Shown: piece after piece, positions 1-11,400 of the stretch
How positions within the stretch are numbered: position 1 is the first letter of the stretch
Layout of the letters: the number at the start of each line of letters is the position of its first letter
DNA from: Tetranychus cinnabarinus
Taxonomy: Eukaryota; Arthropoda; Arachnida; Trombidiformes; Tetranychidae
Length of the DNA: 64,000 nucleotides
Assembly: GCA_022266195.1 (NCBI GenBank)
Contig: WHVY01000001.1
Location: forward strand, 3,038,001 to 3,102,000
Reading direction: 5' to 3'
Position numbers and translations under genes: made by a program
The notes under the pieces: generated by a model
What the model was told of the DNA's origin: nothing
The model's input: only the letters and a program-made list of their open reading frames with translations
Databases searched by the model: none

Positions 1-405
1 GGATTACTTGGGTTTTATTCTGGTTTTGTACCTAGATTGATTGGTGAACTTTCGTGTCTTGTGGTAACTAAAAGCATCATCATTCTTCTTATTAAGCCTT
101 ATTTTAATACACCCGAGTATAGCTCTATCCTTACTACAATTGTTAACTTCATAGTCCCTGCTGTTCTTTATCCCTTCAATCTGGTTTCTACTGTCATGGC
201 TGTTAATGGCTGTAAGTCTATCCAAGCTGCCAATCTTGAACCCGAATTCATCAGTTGGACTGAATGCTGGAATCATCTTAGTTCCATGGGTAACCTTAAA
301 AGAGGTTCTTCAATCATCTGGAGATTTCAAACCTTACCACCTTCAGGAACACCACCTAGACCGGATGGATTTTCAAGTTATGGTTCGTTGAAAAAGAGTT
401 GGTAG
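1..405 (+). CDS. MTCH2: MTCH2-like mitochondrial carrier homologue, C-terminal part (5' truncated by window)
   Basis: The reading frame is open from base 1 and ends with TAG at 403-405, so only the last 134 residues are in the window. It reads G-F-Y-S-G-F-V-P-R-L-I-G-E-L near the start, then a hydrophobic stretch, then Y-P-F-N-L-V-S-T-V-M-A-V-N-G-C, followed by S-W-x-x-C-W and a G-N-L-K-R-G-S-S block. This order matches the C-terminal half of the SLC25-related outer-membrane protein MTCH2 (mitochondrial carrier homologue), where VSxxMAVNxCG and the xGxxxRGSSLxxR tail are characteristic. The family acts at the mitochondrial outer membrane as an insertase/scaffold rather than as a classical solute carrier. 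No splice junction is needed in this part. MTCH1 is the main alternative. The ATG-less start is only the window edge. The family call is from memory of motifs. Confidence 0.88.
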   Translation, partial: GLLGFYSGFVPRLIGELSCLVVTKSIIILLIKPYFNTPEYSSILTTIVNFIVPAVLYPFNLVSTVMAVNGCKSIQAANLEPEFISWTECWNHLSSMGNLKRGSSIIWRFQTLPPSGTPPRPDGFSSYGSLKKSW

Positions 406-1544
406 TAAAATATATCATCTACCCCACTTTATGTGTAGATTCATTAAGCTTGTCAATTGCCACATTTGTTTATCGATCTCAGAATGAAAAAAAAATGATT
501 CATCATGTGTTACATAAGTTACTGAGTGCACAATAGATAAGATGCAAATAAAAATAATTAGCCTTACTGAGCGAAATGTATTACTGTACACAACTTTCAC
601 CAATTGAAAGCTGTATCAAATACACAATCTATTAATAAGATTAAAATGTTTTAATGAAAATTAAGATCGTCTGCCATTACAACTTGACAAATGTTTATTG
701 CATGATTGTATGAATCAATATTATTTATCACGATATTTAGTTCAAATTGGTAAATATTATAAGATGAAAATTTTCGATCGCAAATTAAAAATCGTTTAAG
801 AGATCACATTAAATAATACAAACCCATTAATAAGACTAGACTGTTTAATGAAAGTATGATCGTTTCATTATTGTCAGAATACTCTTTGTGTTACAAGATA
901 TGAAGCAACAATTCATTTTATTGATACGCGTCTTTATAATGCCGTTCAAAAGGATAAATCTTCAATCAATTTAATTTTAACCCTTCACTTGTGGTTAATA
1001 GACATTTGATACTTTTGTGAACAATGAAAGGTTACAATAGAAACGAGGTTGATCCAATTTAAATTTTCATTGATCTGATTTCAAATTAGCTCAAACTTTG
1101 AAAGTTTAGCATTTAATGTTATGAAACAACGGAAAAGATTTACTTCATGATTACAATTAGGCTCAATCTTTATTGACTGGATTAACATAATTTTATTACA
1201 GCATGAACCTTTCTTCCTACTCGATGTAGAAGAAAAATGGAAAACATAAATATTAAATCCATGAAAATCAAGCTTAATAGGTGAATTGTGTTGAAAAATT
1301 GTTGATAAATTATTCCAAGATTGCCATTATCATCACTATTATTATCACCAGTAACAACAATATTAACATCATTTTCACAAACGGAAGAATCATTATTTGA
1401 TTGATAGCATGTTGAGCTGATGAACAAACACATAAACATATCATTTAAAGCTTTTTCAAGATGTTGAATGTAAGAAGTAACAATTCAATATTGTTATTGG
1501 AGGTGTTAGTGGTTAAGGGGTGATGATGATGATAAGTGAACCAA
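406..1544. other. Intergenic, AT-rich
   Basis: This separates the MTCH2-like 3' end from the small secreted-peptide gene. It has no convincing gene. One minus-strand ATG ORF at 1182-1439 (85 codons) has Cys residues near its start and a hydrophobic C-terminal third ending in basic residues, as in a small membrane or GPI-anchored protein. It has no supporting splice or promoter signal and may be chance. Confidence 0.5.
1182..1439 (-). CDS. Hypothetical small ORF with C-terminal hydrophobic segment (weak)
   Basis: An 85-codon ATG ORF. It encodes two early cysteines, an Asn/Asp-rich middle, and a hydrophobic stretch of about 20 residues before a short basic tail (R-V-G-R-K). It could be a small type-II or tail-anchored protein, or a last exon, since CAG at 1418-1420 (minus strand) would serve as an acceptor. 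It lies about 100 bp downstream of the stop of the secreted-peptide gene on the same strand. I do not recognise it, and in AT-rich DNA an ORF of this size can arise by chance. Confidence 0.2.
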   Translation of the reverse strand: MFMCLFISSTCYQSNNDSSVCENDVNIVVTGDNNSDDNGNLGIIYQQFFNTIHLLSLIFMDLIFMFSIFLLHRVGRKVHAVIKLC

Positions 1545-1780
1545 TTATCTTCTCCCATTAAAAGCTCGGAATCCATAACCAAATCCATATCCACCAAAAT
1601 CAGGGAAATAATAAGGATAAAAGGAATGGTAAAGATACTGAGTTGAAAGTTGAATTAAAGCCATAAGTGCCACCAAAACCAACAGAAACTGACGAGCAAA
1701 ACAAGAAGAAAAAAACATTTTAAAATGAATAAGAGACAATTTTTAAAATAAAATTAACTCACCTGATAATGTTTGTCCAT
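1545..1780 (-). CDS. Small secreted Tyr/Gly-rich peptide, two exons
   Basis: Exons (minus strand): 1763-1780 and 1545-1688. The first exon encodes only M-D-K-H-Y-Q and ends at a consensus donor (CAG then GTGAGT). The second begins after a CGTCAG acceptor, and the join keeps phase 0. The 53-residue product starts with a charged hexapeptide, then a hydrophobic core (FLLVLVALMALIQ), giving a signal peptide likely cut near S-T-Q. The mature part of about 30 residues is rich in Tyr, Phe and Gly (F-G-G-Y-G-F-G-Y-G-F) and ends R-R. A TATA box lies about 73 bp upstream of the ATG, which supports a real, short-5'UTR gene. Gly/Tyr-rich secreted peptides in arthropods are often cuticular or glandular, but no family is recognised. 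The ORF can also be opened from a later ATG inside the intron, which would replace the signal peptide start with a less ideal one. Confidence 0.62.
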
Positions 1781-1852
1781 TTTTGATTTTTAAATTGTGA
1801 TTCTAACTACAAACTTGAAACAAACTAAACAATACCAAGATTGCGACCAGAG

Positions 1853-1860
1853 TATTTATA
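1853..1860 (-). promoter_or_regulatory. TATA box of the small secreted-peptide gene
   Basis: On the minus strand this reads TATAAATA followed by CTCTGG. It sits 73 bp upstream of the ATG at 1780. With a normal 25-30 bp spacing the transcript would start near 1825-1830, giving a 5'UTR of about 50 nt. No other TATA-like octamer is equally well placed. Confidence 0.6.
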
Positions 1861-4800
1861 CGTTTGTTTAATTGCCATTTTAGTGACTCTGTCAACAAAT
1901 TTGCATTAGCAAGCATTTGACCATGAAAATGTACACTTCATATGTGATCTTTAGGCCTGAAAAAAGGTCAGAAATTTCACTTTTAAAATCATAAGCAGCA
2001 AAAATTGCATTTACTTACTTTTTAAGGTCCAGTTGACATTCACTTAGCTGATACATTTTATACATGTCAATCGTCCATTGATAATTAACCTGTAACGGTT
2101 AAGCATTGAGTCCAGTTCTAAACATTCAAGTGAATCAAATCAACTTTCAACGATACAACTTGACCCTAGTAATACAAGAAAGATTAATCAATGGCTTATT
2201 AAACAGCTGGCTTACACAAAGCTAAAGGTCAACGTTAACGGTTAACTGTTAACAAGTTTGTTGACCATACAATATGATTAATCCAATTAATATCTTACCA
2301 TTTTTGAGCTTTTTGGTAACAATTAATTATTGCCAAAGTAAAGGTTAATCACTGTATTAAGAAATTGGCAGCTGATGGATTGATTTGGTGTTGATGATTG
2401 ATGATGACAAACAAGTCAAATCTTTCATGTAAACAAAGAAATGATCACACAAACTTACATTTAAATTGTTGATCAATTGATTAAACATTTTTCTCAAGAT
2501 GACAATAAACAGAATTCAAAAAAACAAATTAAAATCACCTAAATAAATGTTGTACCATTAACAGTAAATTGTGATTAACAAAGCACACATTGAAAGGCGC
2601 TCAACAGACGATCTCTCTTTAACCAATAGTAATTGAACAACGATTTGACGCGGGCAACTTAAACAGAGAAACAATTGTATCAAGTTCATTGGACTTGATT
2701 ACGGTTCAGTTAACAGATTAATGAAAGTTGAGAAGAAAATTCAATGTTAATTAACCTTGAACTTACAAAATGATGAGAATAATATTGACCAAGAATGAAA
2801 AACAATCAAAAATGAACCAAGTGATTGAGTAAAGACACTCAACAGTCAATAAACAAACAATCGTATTACAATAACACATAAGCCTTTGCTTACCATTTCT
2901 GATCCTATCAACATGTTAAGGTCAATCATCATGAGAGCTGTTCAACGTGAAGTAGCAAAAAAGGCAAAAAAATCATTGGAACAATCAAGAGTTAAGTAAT
3001 CAGTAAATGATGAGAAATTGAAGAAGCGTTGAAAAAAAGGCAACATTGACTTTACCAAAACAAATTATTTAACATTAACAATTTACTGTAGATGATTATT
3101 TTTTATTTGCTGATTATTTGACTTCAATGATTCCGGTCTATTAGAGCCTATTGTCCAGTAAAGCAATTTGTCCAATTGTTGCGATTAAAGTAACAACAAT
3201 AACAATCATAATCACAATCTAATAAACCATTTAATCATGAAACTTTTCCATCTTCAAAGCATTCATCTTTTTTTACGGCTCCTAATATTTCATTTCAATT
3301 TTTCTACCTTTTCTTCACTGAATCCCTGCTTATTGGCCGATTGTTGATCAATTATTGATCAATTGTTGAATCAACATTCAATGTTTCGATCATCAAACAT
3401 TTGTCATTTTTACAGGCCATTTTTATCCAGCTTATTGTAAACACTTGCCTCTTTACCTCAACCCAATCACCTTCAGCCTTTTTTTCACCCATTATGTTTG
3501 ACTGCAAATTGTGTTGATTAATATTGTTTGGTAACAAAAGATGATTATAAATAATAAGAAAAATGATTTCAAATTAAACATATCAATCATTTTGATTAGT
3601 ATAAACATATATATTTATATATAAATAAATCTGATTAGTTGGTGTTTTGGGTCTCTTCATAATCTGTTGACAGGCAAAGGTTAACCGACTGTTTTTACCT
3701 ATCAAGTTGCCTTTTCAAATTTCAATTGTTTGCCCATTTTAAAGACTCTTTGACAAGCGCATTTGATCATCTTAATCATTGTCATTATACGCTAATCAAT
3801 GAGTTGAACGCTTCTCCGATTGGGTCAGCATTTTTTCACCAATTTTCATCTCTTTTTTGCTTTTGGGTTTTGACTTTGTCTAATCATGTAAACATGTTAA
3901 CCAGAAACGAAGACAATGAAAGCTGATGAGTCGAGTCAATTGAATTCAGTCCATCAAGATGACGATTTACTAATTGGCAAGAAACAATTTGGCATCATTT
4001 TAATGATGTTTAAAGTCATTTATACCTTTAAACAACAATCCAAATTTGATCACTAATTTAATTGTTAAATTTTGAACCAAACTCAAGATATTGTTTATCA
4101 CATTTCCTGAGCATTGTACATCTTTCAAGAGCTGCTAATGAATTGATGGATTCAAAACGTTGTATTCAAATTTTACCTAATCATGATTATGGAAAGGTTT
4201 AATGGTCAAAGCAACAATCAAGAAAACAGCAGCAACATTAACTACAATAAAAGTAACAAAAGGTTAGCAGTTGATGTAATTTATACGAAAATAGAAAGAA
4301 AGAAATAACGGTTTAAGCAAAAATTATTATATCATCATAATGACCAGGTAAAATACTGGTTATATAATTGAAGTTGTAATAGTGATAAGACACAATATAA
4401 CCTTACAATTATAAAGATGAACCCAAATAGGATGACCATATCATAACATGTAAATGGTTAAATTTAACCCAAGTAACAAGTAAACTCATTTAAAAGGTAA
4501 ATTTTAAACAAAAAACTGGTTTCCCATTAAAGTAATAACAACAGTTGAAATGATGATGATGAGAAATAGAAAGTGAATAAGACTCATTAGACAACCTTTG
4601 ACCTGATTCTTTAATCTTGTAATTAATTAGATTAAACGTCTAATATTAATCGTTGAGATGAAACTTGAGAGAAGATGAATCAAGATGAAAAAAAAAGATG
4701 AAAATGGTGAAAGTTGGCTCCCGCTGAACAGGTTTCAACCTAAAACCCGATAACCATTTTTTGTCATCAATTCTCGCTAATCCATCCAAGACCAACTTTC

Positions 4801-4952
4801 AACTTTCCCGTGTTTACATCCAGGCCATTTCTCGACTTATTTTTTCGTTGAAATGTTTTCTTTGTAAAGTTATTTGATAAATCAATTTGTGAACCTTTTA
4901 ATGTCGTTTTACTGCCAATGAGTTGGTTTCAGTTACAGTGTCTACCAAAGAT
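1861..4952. other. Intergenic, no gene seen
   Basis: AT-rich sequence with only short ORFs without supported starts or splice partners. It includes a TATATAT-rich tract near 3605-3630. No RNA gene, element or repeat could be supported. Confidence 0.5.
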
Positions 4953-5324
4953 ATGTGTTTGTCAGTGAGTGATGCCAATGTTAAAATTGGATTGAAGTTA
5001 AATTATCTCAACCTTTTCATGTTAGTCAACCTTTTCTGCCTCTCAACAAGTCAAGACTTTTACGCTGGTTATTACAGTTACCATCCAGCCTACCTTAACG
5101 ATGAACCCAATGTTTATCATTATTCCAAGCGTATGTTTTACGGTTTACCCAAAGGAGGTTATTCAATGAAGGGTAAACCTTTTGGTTTAACTGCTTATGT
5201 TTTTAAGCTCAAAGACTGGGATAATCTTTGGACACACTATTATTCACTGGAAAGTGCTTATGCTCCAATCCGTTATTATGGACATCCTCAAATGGTCGAT
5301 GATTTACTCAACTTTTGGCATTAA
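4953..5324 (+). CDS. Candidate secreted Tyr/Trp/His-rich protein
   Basis: The frame is open from 4923, but its first codons lack ATG. The first in-frame ATG is at 4953, giving 123 residues ending TAA at 5322-5324. About 18 residues in is a hydrophobic core (YLNLFMLVNLFCLSTSQ), consistent with a signal peptide cut after S-T-S-Q or T-S-Q, though the N-terminal region is longer than usual. An upstream exon that supplies a shorter start is possible, because CAG acceptor-like triplets lie at 4929-4938. The mature part is rich in Tyr, with His, Gly and Trp (Y-A-G-Y-Y-S-Y-H-P, W-D-N-L-W-T-H-Y-Y). Residues S-T-Q/S-T-S-Q followed by aromatic-rich sequence recall the 1545-1780 peptide, but no alignment over length is claimed. 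Family not recognised. The start site is uncertain. Confidence 0.5.
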   Translation: MCLSVSDANVKIGLKLNYLNLFMLVNLFCLSTSQDFYAGYYSYHPAYLNDEPNVYHYSKRMFYGLPKGGYSMKGKPFGLTAYVFKLKDWDNLWTHYYSLESAYAPIRYYGHPQMVDDLLNFWH

Positions 5325-5524
5325 AAGGGTTCAACCTTTTACTGTCCATCATATTGGCTATTACACTGATTCCAAGTCACCTTAACCTTCATCATTGTCA
5401 TCATTTCCATCATCATAACCATTGGACTTGCAGAAATGGTTATTATTTCAATGAAACTTGTCACATGAAGACAAAAAGAGTCACTTCAATGAGTCCATCG
5501 AGTTTCATTTCCATGTTTTAATGC
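5303..5524 (+). other. Open frame encoding a hydrophobic leader and His-rich segment, no ATG
   Basis: Overlaps the end of the preceding ORF in another frame. It has no ATG at its 5' end, so as a coding unit it would have to be a spliced exon. Translation gives a hydrophobic run (LLLSIILAITLIP) followed by a segment with ten His in about 20 residues, then two Cys. A leader followed by a His-rich part resembles metal-binding secreted peptides. The overlap with the stop of the upstream ORF and the missing start make this speculative. Confidence 0.2.
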
Positions 5525-8471
5525 AACTCTTTATGTTCCTTTGATTATCATTCAGTTGTTAGTATTTTTATTAGACATTAGTTACAGGTTTAATCATGTT
5601 GCAGTTGTAATACTTTTTTGATTGACAAGATATTAGTTTTTAAAACATTTTTGTCTCGACTCTAATTCAAAGATGGAATCAGTAATTTTGGACATTTTTT
5701 TGCAGTGAAAAATTAATCAATTGCTTGAATAGCTTTTTCTATTAAATTTTTACTCATTAAGTTAATTATTTTACTTTCAATCAACTTAATCTTGCAATTA
5801 AGGTAAACAAAATTACCAATTTGTTGCCTTGATCCAGCTAATTATCAAAGGAAATTAAAGAGCTACAAGTGACCAAAGTGTAATGAGTAAACATTAAAGG
5901 ATAATTGGATTAAATGTTAACCCAATCTTGTTCATTGAAAATCAACATTTATTTATTTGATGATCATCATTTTAAAATTGAACAATCAGTTTATTATTGT
6001 AATTAATAACCAAAAGTTAAATAAACTTATAACTTAAACATCTTGTGTTACATTGCATCAGTCAGTCTTGAAATTATCTATAAAATTCTGAAAGCAAGGA
6101 GCAAATGCGAAAAATCTTTCGAGTTAAGAGAGTGGACTGCTTAGGTTTGTATCGGTCTGAAAATCGAGTCCATTAGTGCTATTCAGAAATTTCCATGATC
6201 GATAGTTTTCGAGAAAATCGAGCTGAGAGTTGAAACTTCAAATGCCTTTGTGCACTTGAACCAGATTTTTTTCATCAAACTCATTTCTGGTGTAACTTTC
6301 AATGGCCAACCAGAAAATCTTCTTATTTTGGAAGAAAAAAATTCTGTTTCTGTCAAGTCTTCCAGTTTGAGCTGATTTTCTTCCTTCAATCTTTCAGGTT
6401 AAACCCGATAAATTGATTGTTTTTAAATGATTTCAATAAGAAAATAATTTAATGTTTTTAGGTGAAAAAATCGACAAAAAAGCAAGTAAAAGGTGCATCT
6501 TGAACTAGTTTATTCATCATAATTTTGACTTAACAATAAATAATGAAAATAGCAACAAACCCTCAATGCTGATATTTTCCAGTAGATTCATGTTGAGATG
6601 GATATTGAGTTGCCTCCAACGTTTAAAAGTGTTTACCAAATGTACGAATTTTCGTTTAATATCAATAGTTTTATGACTATTGAGATCTCTTCAACAGCTC
6701 ATAAATATGTGTACTAATAGATTCAATTCAATTGAAACTAATGAAGGAATAAAGAGTTTCGTTTGATATAAATAATTGTCGCCTTAAAATTGAATGTAAA
6801 TTGAAGTTGCCTGGTTGCCTGGTTAAGCAAAAATGAACGTAAAGTCAACTAACAGTTAGTAAAATTATACCTTTGGGTTTGTGCACTTTGATCAATGGAA
6901 CCATTGAGACGATAATAAAATTTGATAGATTCAATTGTCACCTCAATTGCCAATGGGATTACACATTTAATGTCATATTCAATGATAACTTTGATTTCTC
7001 TTGCTTCAACCCAATTCACTTCAATTTTAAAAACTAAACTTTCCTTCTGACTGGTTCATGTAAGTATTCATTCTATCACCTTGATACCTTCTGATAACTG
7101 TCATGAAACCCAACGAACTATTTCAACTTGAAAAAGCAAACAAGATGAGCAACAAACAAGTAATCCAAACCAAAGGTAAAACAATAGAACAAACAAACAA
7201 AAAAAGAAGAATCAGGACAAATTTTAGAGATTAACTTTTGTTGACTCGTGTTCGTTTCTCATTCCATATGAACAAACCCAACAGTTAATCGTACAATTTT
7301 GTACTCAATTTATCCACAGATTGATTCAAAGTAAATCCCCAACAACAGGATGAACGGAATCACATAAAACAAGGGAAAAAGGCAAAATGAAAGCAACATC
7401 AATCATCCAGCAAAACATACAATTGATTGTCCATCATTTTCAGCGTCAGTTTTTTTTGCTTCTCAAAGGGAAACCCAAAAACAATGTGACCTTTCCTTTG
7501 TCACCCAACAGTGTAATAAGGTAACAACCATTACAAGGCAGACTATCATCATCTTCATAGTCCATAATAATGATAATGGTTCAACTGAAATTGCTACCAA
7601 CTTGATTTATAGCTTTTGATGGATGAGTTAACCTTTCCAAGTTAAACCCACTGAATCCGAGTTTTCGTGAAAATAGCAAGTTCAACACTCGAACAAACTT
7701 GACTAAAACCTTTAGCTAAGGTAAAATAAATTGTTTGATAATCAAATATCTAAATACGAAATTATGATTTTTATTGTCAACTTTTCTTCCTTCATTCCTT
7801 TAGTAATTTTACTATCAATTCTGTAACCATTATGCATGCATTTCAATGGCAATTGTTGGATTTCACCATTTAATCATTGAATATCAATTATGGCTTCTCT
7901 CATGAATTAGGAAATGATATTTTCTTATATTCATTTATCAAGTTTTTAATAACAATTTGACCTTCCATATTGAATACTTTGGGCACATTATGAATAGAGA
8001 TTCAATGGTCGATATTTTCAACTTTTCAGTCTTTCCTTTCTTTCATTCAGTTAAAGGTTAACATTTTGATAAACTAAACCATTTTAATATAATACATTTT
8101 GTTACAATAATATTTATCATTTTCATTTTGAATATTTTTATGCTTTCTCCAGTTAATTGAAATTGTATGATTGCTTTACAATGAAATGAGAGAAGTTGGT
8201 TTTGTTCACAATTTTTGTTCATATCAGTTGATTGGTAAAGTTGGTAATCAATTTATGGATTGAAAATAAATGCTGAAAATGAAGGGAAGCTATTTTGGGC
8301 CATAACTTTTCATTTCATTTCGTTGTAATTTTATATCAGCTGAAAGATTCAAAGTTAAACTTGAAACTTTGTAATCAAGAATACGATGTAAAAAAGGTAT
8401 TCAGTTTTGTGTAAGAATTGGTTGTTGATCAAAAGTTAACGAGTTGTTTGGTAGAAAAAAAAGTTTACTGT
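5525..8471. other. Intergenic with one dispersed-repeat copy
   Basis: No gene seen. The section around 6140-6360 is a diverged copy of a repeat also present at about 15210-15442 (listed separately). The rest is AT-rich, including the likely 3' flank of the GPCR gene. Confidence 0.5.
6140..6360. repeat. Dispersed repeat, copy 1
   Basis: Aligns by eye, with many substitutions, to 15210-15400. Shared blocks in the same order are a GTTTGTA start, a GAGTCC block, an AAATTT(C)-TGATCGA-AG-TTTT-GAGAAAA block, an AGTTGAAA-TTC block with GCCTTTGT, and GG(T)CAACCA followed by CTTATTTTG. The copies lie 9 kb apart. No coding capacity. Confidence 0.5.
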
Positions 8472-11400
8472 TTACAGGGTTTCGGTTCCCGTTGGTTTTA
8501 TGGACAAACAGTTGACTGTTTTATGGTTTGAAGTTGGTTTATCACTTGAAGAGTAACTTGAAAGATCGTATTCAATTTGTCCTGGACACGAGTTGGAATC
8601 AATGAGAACACTGTCATTGTTGATTAAAAATGAGTTCATTTGTTGAGGTAAATGGTTGTTACCTTCAATAATCATTTTCTCATTCAACATTGAATTGGAA
8701 ACACAGCCAATTATGTGGTGAATGTGTTGATGTTGAGATGAATGAAGATCACTCGGAGTTACAGCAACATTCAGGCTTGTCAAGGGAGTCGCATTGAGAC
8801 CCAAACCTGGGACAACACCACTGGCAAGGGAACAGCTTCCAGTATTGTTGTTGATGTAATTGACCGACTGTGAGGTTTGCCCATGGTGAGAACAAGATGA
8901 GCACATCATTTTACGAAAATTGGTTGACATGAAACCATAAATGAACGGATTAAGGGCTGAATGGATGAACGATAACAGGTAACAGGTTACTCTAGCTGAA
9001 TATATTGTTTGATTATAATCTTGAAGGCCAAATTTTATGACAACGTTAATTATGAGCCTCGGACCCCAGCAAAATAGGAATATTAAAACGACAAAAATCA
9101 ACATCTTTATCACCTGCAATTAAAAGAAAATAAAGATTCAATCAAATAACGATAATTTTCATTTGTTTCCAGAGCAACTTTAAGTTTCAATTTTACAGAG
9201 TTCATTGTTAGGAATGAAAACAGACACAAGTGTAAAAAAATTATCCTAAGTTTGGTGTCTAATAAGACTGATGGAGTTAACGTTTAAAATGAATAGACAT
9301 CTTCTTTTGTTATTAGCATTGGATCGACAATTTCCAGACTCGATCCTTGAATTAAATAAAATGGTAATCATGACTTAAATCATCCAATCGTATAAAATCA
9401 GTGGATTTTAGAAGTAAACAGATAATTCGTTGTCATTTGTCAACGCTCAAGAGTGAAAAATTAGAAGCGAAATGTTGGTTACAAGATTTAAAGCAATTTC
9501 GTGCTCTATGAATAATGAAAATGAACAACGAATCAAAGCAACTTGAAAATATTCCAACTGAATAATCGATATCAGATGGAAAAAGTTTAACAGCTCATTT
9601 CAGCAGATGATTGCCATTTCTTTATCGTTATTCTAATATAATTATTAAAACTTTTAAAGTCAAATTTGGGTTAAAGAAAGAAAAGTGATTTCAATCATAA
9701 AATTTAAATGATTGAAAAGATTTTGATCGCGCTTCGATCATTCTCTAACGATCGTAAGTTTTGCTATTTTACTGTAAACATTTTCTTTGAAATTAAACTC
9801 AAACCTTGACAATTCATTATGGCAATCAGCTTAACTGACAAAATGTTGAATTGATTTGAAGAACAATTGAGTTATCAATTCAATCGAATCATTAAATTTA
9901 GAATTGAATTCTCAAGTTTAAAATGTATTCTCTTTCAATTAACTATTATCTTGAAGCATTTGAGTACAAATTAGTTTTACATGTTTAATCGAAAGATTAA
10001 AGGAGTTAAATTGGACCAAAAAAGGCTGAAATTTGACAAAAGTAAAGGTTGACTGTAAGCAAGATGAATGTAAATATCAGTTAAAGTCGCTATCAAATTA
10101 TCATGTAAGTTGAATTCTTGTTTCGAACCAAGTTTTGAAGAAAAAAAAAAGAATGAAAAATTTGCCTTGCAACCCTTTCTGTTATTTTACATGATAATTA
10201 TTTGATGGTAAATAAACAAGAAATGCCATGAATGATGATAAGAATAAAAGCTATAAAGACATTTACATGTCTCTAATGAAAATATCATCTACAGGAATCT
10301 CTTTTTCTGTTTACATAATTTTTCTTTTCTTAACCCTTTTCTCATCACTTTTGACTTTTTTGTTCACATTTCACATTTTCTTTGTTTCCTACATTTACTC
10401 AAAACTTAAATTGAAAATGTGTACAATTTGAAAAGCTTGCATTTTTTGCCAAATTGTGATTTATTTTTTTACCTGACACATTCCTGTTCATGTCTAGCAA
10501 CTTTTTCGAACCTCATTTTGATCTTCTTTTCACCTTTATTCTCTTTATCCTTGCCTCATTATTTCATGTCTCATTTCAGTTGTTCATTGTTACAATGTTA
10601 CCTGGCTTCCTGAGGAAAGGTGATAGCAAATTGAATCTTTTGGTGAAAAGCAAATCTGGCAATCTTGAAAAATTGCTCCAATCATTTCGTTAACCATTAA
10701 AAGGTCATTTGGAATGTGCAACTCGCTTTGAATTATCCAAAGCGAACCCAGTTGAAAGGTAAGTTGAAAGGAATGTAAAAGTCTCATTATCTTGCTTGGA
10801 CTGCAGGGAGTCAAATACCTTTCCTCTGGGATTCTCAAGCCAGAAAATAGCATCTTTCGAGAAATCTTTTTTTTCTTTTCCAAATATTTACTTTTACTGA
10901 AACACAAGATCATATTCAAACAGTTTAAAGCAACAGGTTATTTGATTAAAGTTTAAGCTTGAAATTTCGACATCAAACTAGGCTTTAATTTCACCATTGA
11001 AAATCCAGTTCTCAAACCCATTTTCATCGACTGACAAAAACCGTAGTCTTTTCTCAAACTTCAGAACTTTTTTCGTCCGAAATGATCTTCGGTCAACTTT
11101 TTTTTTGCATCTTAATCTGATTCTGAAAAGACTTTCAAGTCTAGTTTGAAAACAAGAGATGTCATTAGATCGTTAGGCTTGGGGAAAAGTCCAAAAGAAA
11201 GTTGAATCATCTGATGATTGAAGCGATTATATCGAAGTTGAATGATGTCTAATTGACGGTTGCAATAATTTACGCGAAACAATTTACTGAGCTTATCTTT
11301 ATCGGGTAAACACTGCAAGTTGACAGTCTAATAATAGGAATGCTAATAATAGGTTGAACTAAATCCTATTTATCAGTCTTGTCCATTAATAAAAGGTACA

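Noticed and set aside
4..276. Minus-strand ORF at the window start
   Set aside because: Antisense to the well-recognised MTCH2-like frame.
10228..10693. Overlapping Phe/Leu-rich ORFs resembling membrane proteins
   Set aside because: T-rich sequence reads as Phe/Leu/Ser in several frames; no conserved features.
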